From positions 992,001 to 1,056,000 of the forward strand of contig NZ_BNGS01000001.1 of assembly GCF_014905555.1 (NCBI RefSeq): a DNA stretch of 64,000 nt, written 5' to 3'. Below the pieces are notes generated by a model that was not told the origin of the DNA, did no database searches, and was given only the letters and a program-made list of their open reading frames with translations. This stretch comes from Streptomyces sp. Y2F8-2. GTDB taxonomy: Bacteria > Actinomycetota > Actinomycetes > Streptomycetales > Streptomycetaceae. A program made the position numbers and the translations under genes. Below, one piece after another: positions 62,741 to 64,000 of the stretch. Each line of letters opens with the position of its first letter. Positions within the stretch are counted from its first letter, which is position 1.

Positions 62741-63253
62741 CTACCCGATCTGGCCGGCCGCCCACTCGGCCCAGTCGCGGCGCATGGCGTTGAACCGCAG
62801 GCCGTATTCCAGAACGATCCGGCCGTAGGTCGAGAGGTTGTCGTCGTCCCAGTCGATGGATTCGGCCAGGTGGCGCAGGCTCTCCTCCCCCTGGGCGGAC
62901 ATCTCCACCAGCTCCGTGAGGTAGGCCCGCGCCTGGCCGGGAGTCAGCACGCCCAGGAAGAACACCCGCAGCAGGATGTCGCTGCGGGTGTTCCGCTGCG
63001 GTGCGGTCTCGGTCAGCCAGTGCCGCAGCTCGGCCATCCCCTGCTCGGTGACGGCGTACTCCTTGCGGCCTCGCGGTCCCTCGGCGGCGACGCTGATCAG
63101 TCCGGCGTCCGCCAGCTTGGTCAGCTCGGTGTAGATCTGGCTCTGCGTCGCCGGCCAGACGGTGGCCAGCGAGGTGTCGAACAGCTTCAGCAGGTCATAG
63201 CCGCTGGCGGACCGCTCGGACAGAAGCCCCAGCAAGGCGTGTCGAAGGCTCAT
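62741..63253 (-). CDS. PadR-family transcriptional regulator
   Basis: 170 residues. Winged helix (LRHALLGLLSERSASGYDLLKLFDTSLATVWPATQSQIYTELTKLADAGLI) and C-terminal dimer helix (YGRIVLEYGLRFNAMRRDWAEW). Intact parent of the 59745 copy. Divergent from the membrane protein at 63365. Confidence 0.88.
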   Translation of the reverse strand: MSLRHALLGLLSERSASGYDLLKLFDTSLATVWPATQSQIYTELTKLADAGLISVAAEGPRGRKEYAVTEQGMAELRHWLTETAPQRNTRSDILLRVFFLGVLTPGQARAYLTELVEMSAQGEESLRHLAESIDWDDDNLSTYGRIVLEYGLRFNAMRRDWAEWAAGQIG

Positions 63254-63275
63254 GCCCCCACCTTACCTTCCACTG

Positions 63276-63314
63276 TTGACATGTGACTACGGGAACCTCT
63301 AGCTTCGACATGTC
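63276..63314. promoter_or_regulatory. Paired GACATGT operator in the PadR divergent gap
   Basis: TTGACATGTGAC (63276-63287) and GACATGTC (63307-63314), 29 bases apart. The first includes a -35 TTGACA; a weak TCTAGC lies 16 bases on as -10 for the plus-strand gene. Confidence 0.6.
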
Positions 63315-63364
63315 AGAAACGGAATGTCAGTGGAATATCGAGAATTTCGAAACGGGGAGCCACC

Positions 63365-63919
63365 ATGTCCTATCTGCGCACCTTCCTCCCGTGGATCGTC
63401 TTCGCCGTGCTCCCGTCCGGCCAGTGGCAGTGGGCCGCGCCGGCCGCCCTGGTGGTCGCGGTGGCGGTGATCGTCCAGCAGCGCCGGGCCGGTGCCGGAT
63501 TCGACGCCCTGATCATCGAGACGGGCTCGGCGGCCTTCTTCGCGGTCCTGGCCGTGATCGCCTTCGCCGACCCGCACTCGGCTGTGCACGACTACTCGGC
63601 GGCCGCGTCGTCCGGCACGCTGGCGGTCATCGCCGGGGTTTCGCTCGCCATCGGCAAACCCTTCACTCTGGGCATCGCCAAGCGCACCACACCTCGCGAG
63701 CTGTGGGGGCTGAAGCCCTTCATCCGGACCAACGTCGTCATCACCGCCGTGTGGACCGCCGCCTTCGCCGTGACCGCCGTCCTGCTCGCCGTCGTCGCGC
63801 ACGCCGGGAACGCCCACTCCACCCCGGCCACCCTCATCCAGGTCGCCGGGTTCGTGGTCCCGATGGTGTTCACGGTCCGCTACGTCGCCGCCGTCCAGGC
63901 CAGGGCCGGCGCCGCGTGA
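63365..63919 (+). CDS. Membrane protein under PadR control
   Basis: 184 residues, about five or six helices, no recognised family. GGGGAGCC before ATG 63365 is the ribosome site. Likely the PadR target. Confidence 0.75.
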   Translation: MSYLRTFLPWIVFAVLPSGQWQWAAPAALVVAVAVIVQQRRAGAGFDALIIETGSAAFFAVLAVIAFADPHSAVHDYSAAASSGTLAVIAGVSLAIGKPFTLGIAKRTTPRELWGLKPFIRTNVVITAVWTAAFAVTAVLLAVVAHAGNAHSTPATLIQVAGFVVPMVFTVRYVAAVQARAGAA

Positions 63920-63930
63920 AACGGATCGGT

Positions 63931-63950
63931 CGGCCGGCCCTGACCGGCCG
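63931..63950. terminator. Hairpin after the last gene
   Basis: CGGCCGG / CCGGCCG with a six-base loop; no U-run. Confidence 0.5.
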
Positions 63951-64000
63951 GCCCCGGAGGCTACCTCTGGACCCAAAGACAGAAGGGGTGCCCCGCCGGG

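Overview
The window looks like a piece of a Streptomyces chromosome from the S. coelicolor/S. lividans group of genera. The DNA is GC-rich with GC-biased third codon positions, GTG and TTG starts are common, a few leucine codons are the rare TTA, and many families are typical of the genus: WhiJ-like regulators with DUF397 partners, a DUF5753 regulator, DUF6879, class E and F sortases, an SPFH protein and an AA10 LPMO. The gene order LPMO - SPFH - peptidoglycan-binding protein - cslA - glxA - cslZ, with a PAS-GGDEF-EAL protein nearby, matches what I remember of the SCO2817-SCO2838 region of S. coelicolor. That match is from memory and was not computed.

Layout. 1-3757: end of a three-gene operon with a Cas4-like Fe-S nuclease, an unrecognised protein and an SF1-type helicase. 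3877-5060: two small genes and the first of three identical tRNA-Lys(CTT) genes. 5482-10682: a repeat element, a secreted M6-type protease, the c-di-GMP protein CdgA and an LLM flavin oxidoreductase. 10887-16962: an EutA/racemase-family enzyme, a D-2-hydroxyacid dehydrogenase, the four-gene ehuBCDA ectoine-type transporter and an IclR regulator, probably one uptake and catabolism locus. 17062-27125: the second and third tRNA-Lys genes around the surface-glycan locus: LPMO with a DasR-type site on its promoter, SPFH protein, peptidoglycan-binding protein, glycan synthase CslA, copper radical oxidase GlxA and GH6 lipoprotein CslZ. 27181-28572: a class F sortase with a probable surface substrate. 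28800-30536: an APC permease.

30525-33719 is an operon of an EACC1-type small protein, a caspase-like peptidase and a helical-repeat protein, behind a recognisable promoter. It is the best candidate for an undescribed conflict or defence system here. 33857-48279 is mostly housekeeping and surface functions: HAD phosphatase, LADTG surface protein, ROK regulator whose 3' end has been amplified into a minisatellite, Gfo/Idh oxidoreductase, FAH hydrolase, a second YidC, HxlR-regulated MFS pump, class E sortase, a GH30 enzyme, pentapeptide and SEC-C proteins.

48310-63919 is accessory in character. It has a gene remnant, a lower-GC PLD-helicase-DUF3427 protein, two WhiJ-type regulator clusters, small cysteine-containing proteins, an alpha/beta hydrolase, a polymorphic toxin with overlapping immunity gene, and a 275-bp duplicated piece of a PadR gene flanking a class A penicillin-binding protein. 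The intact PadR gene and a divergent membrane protein close the window. No integrase, transposase, rRNA or CRISPR array was seen.
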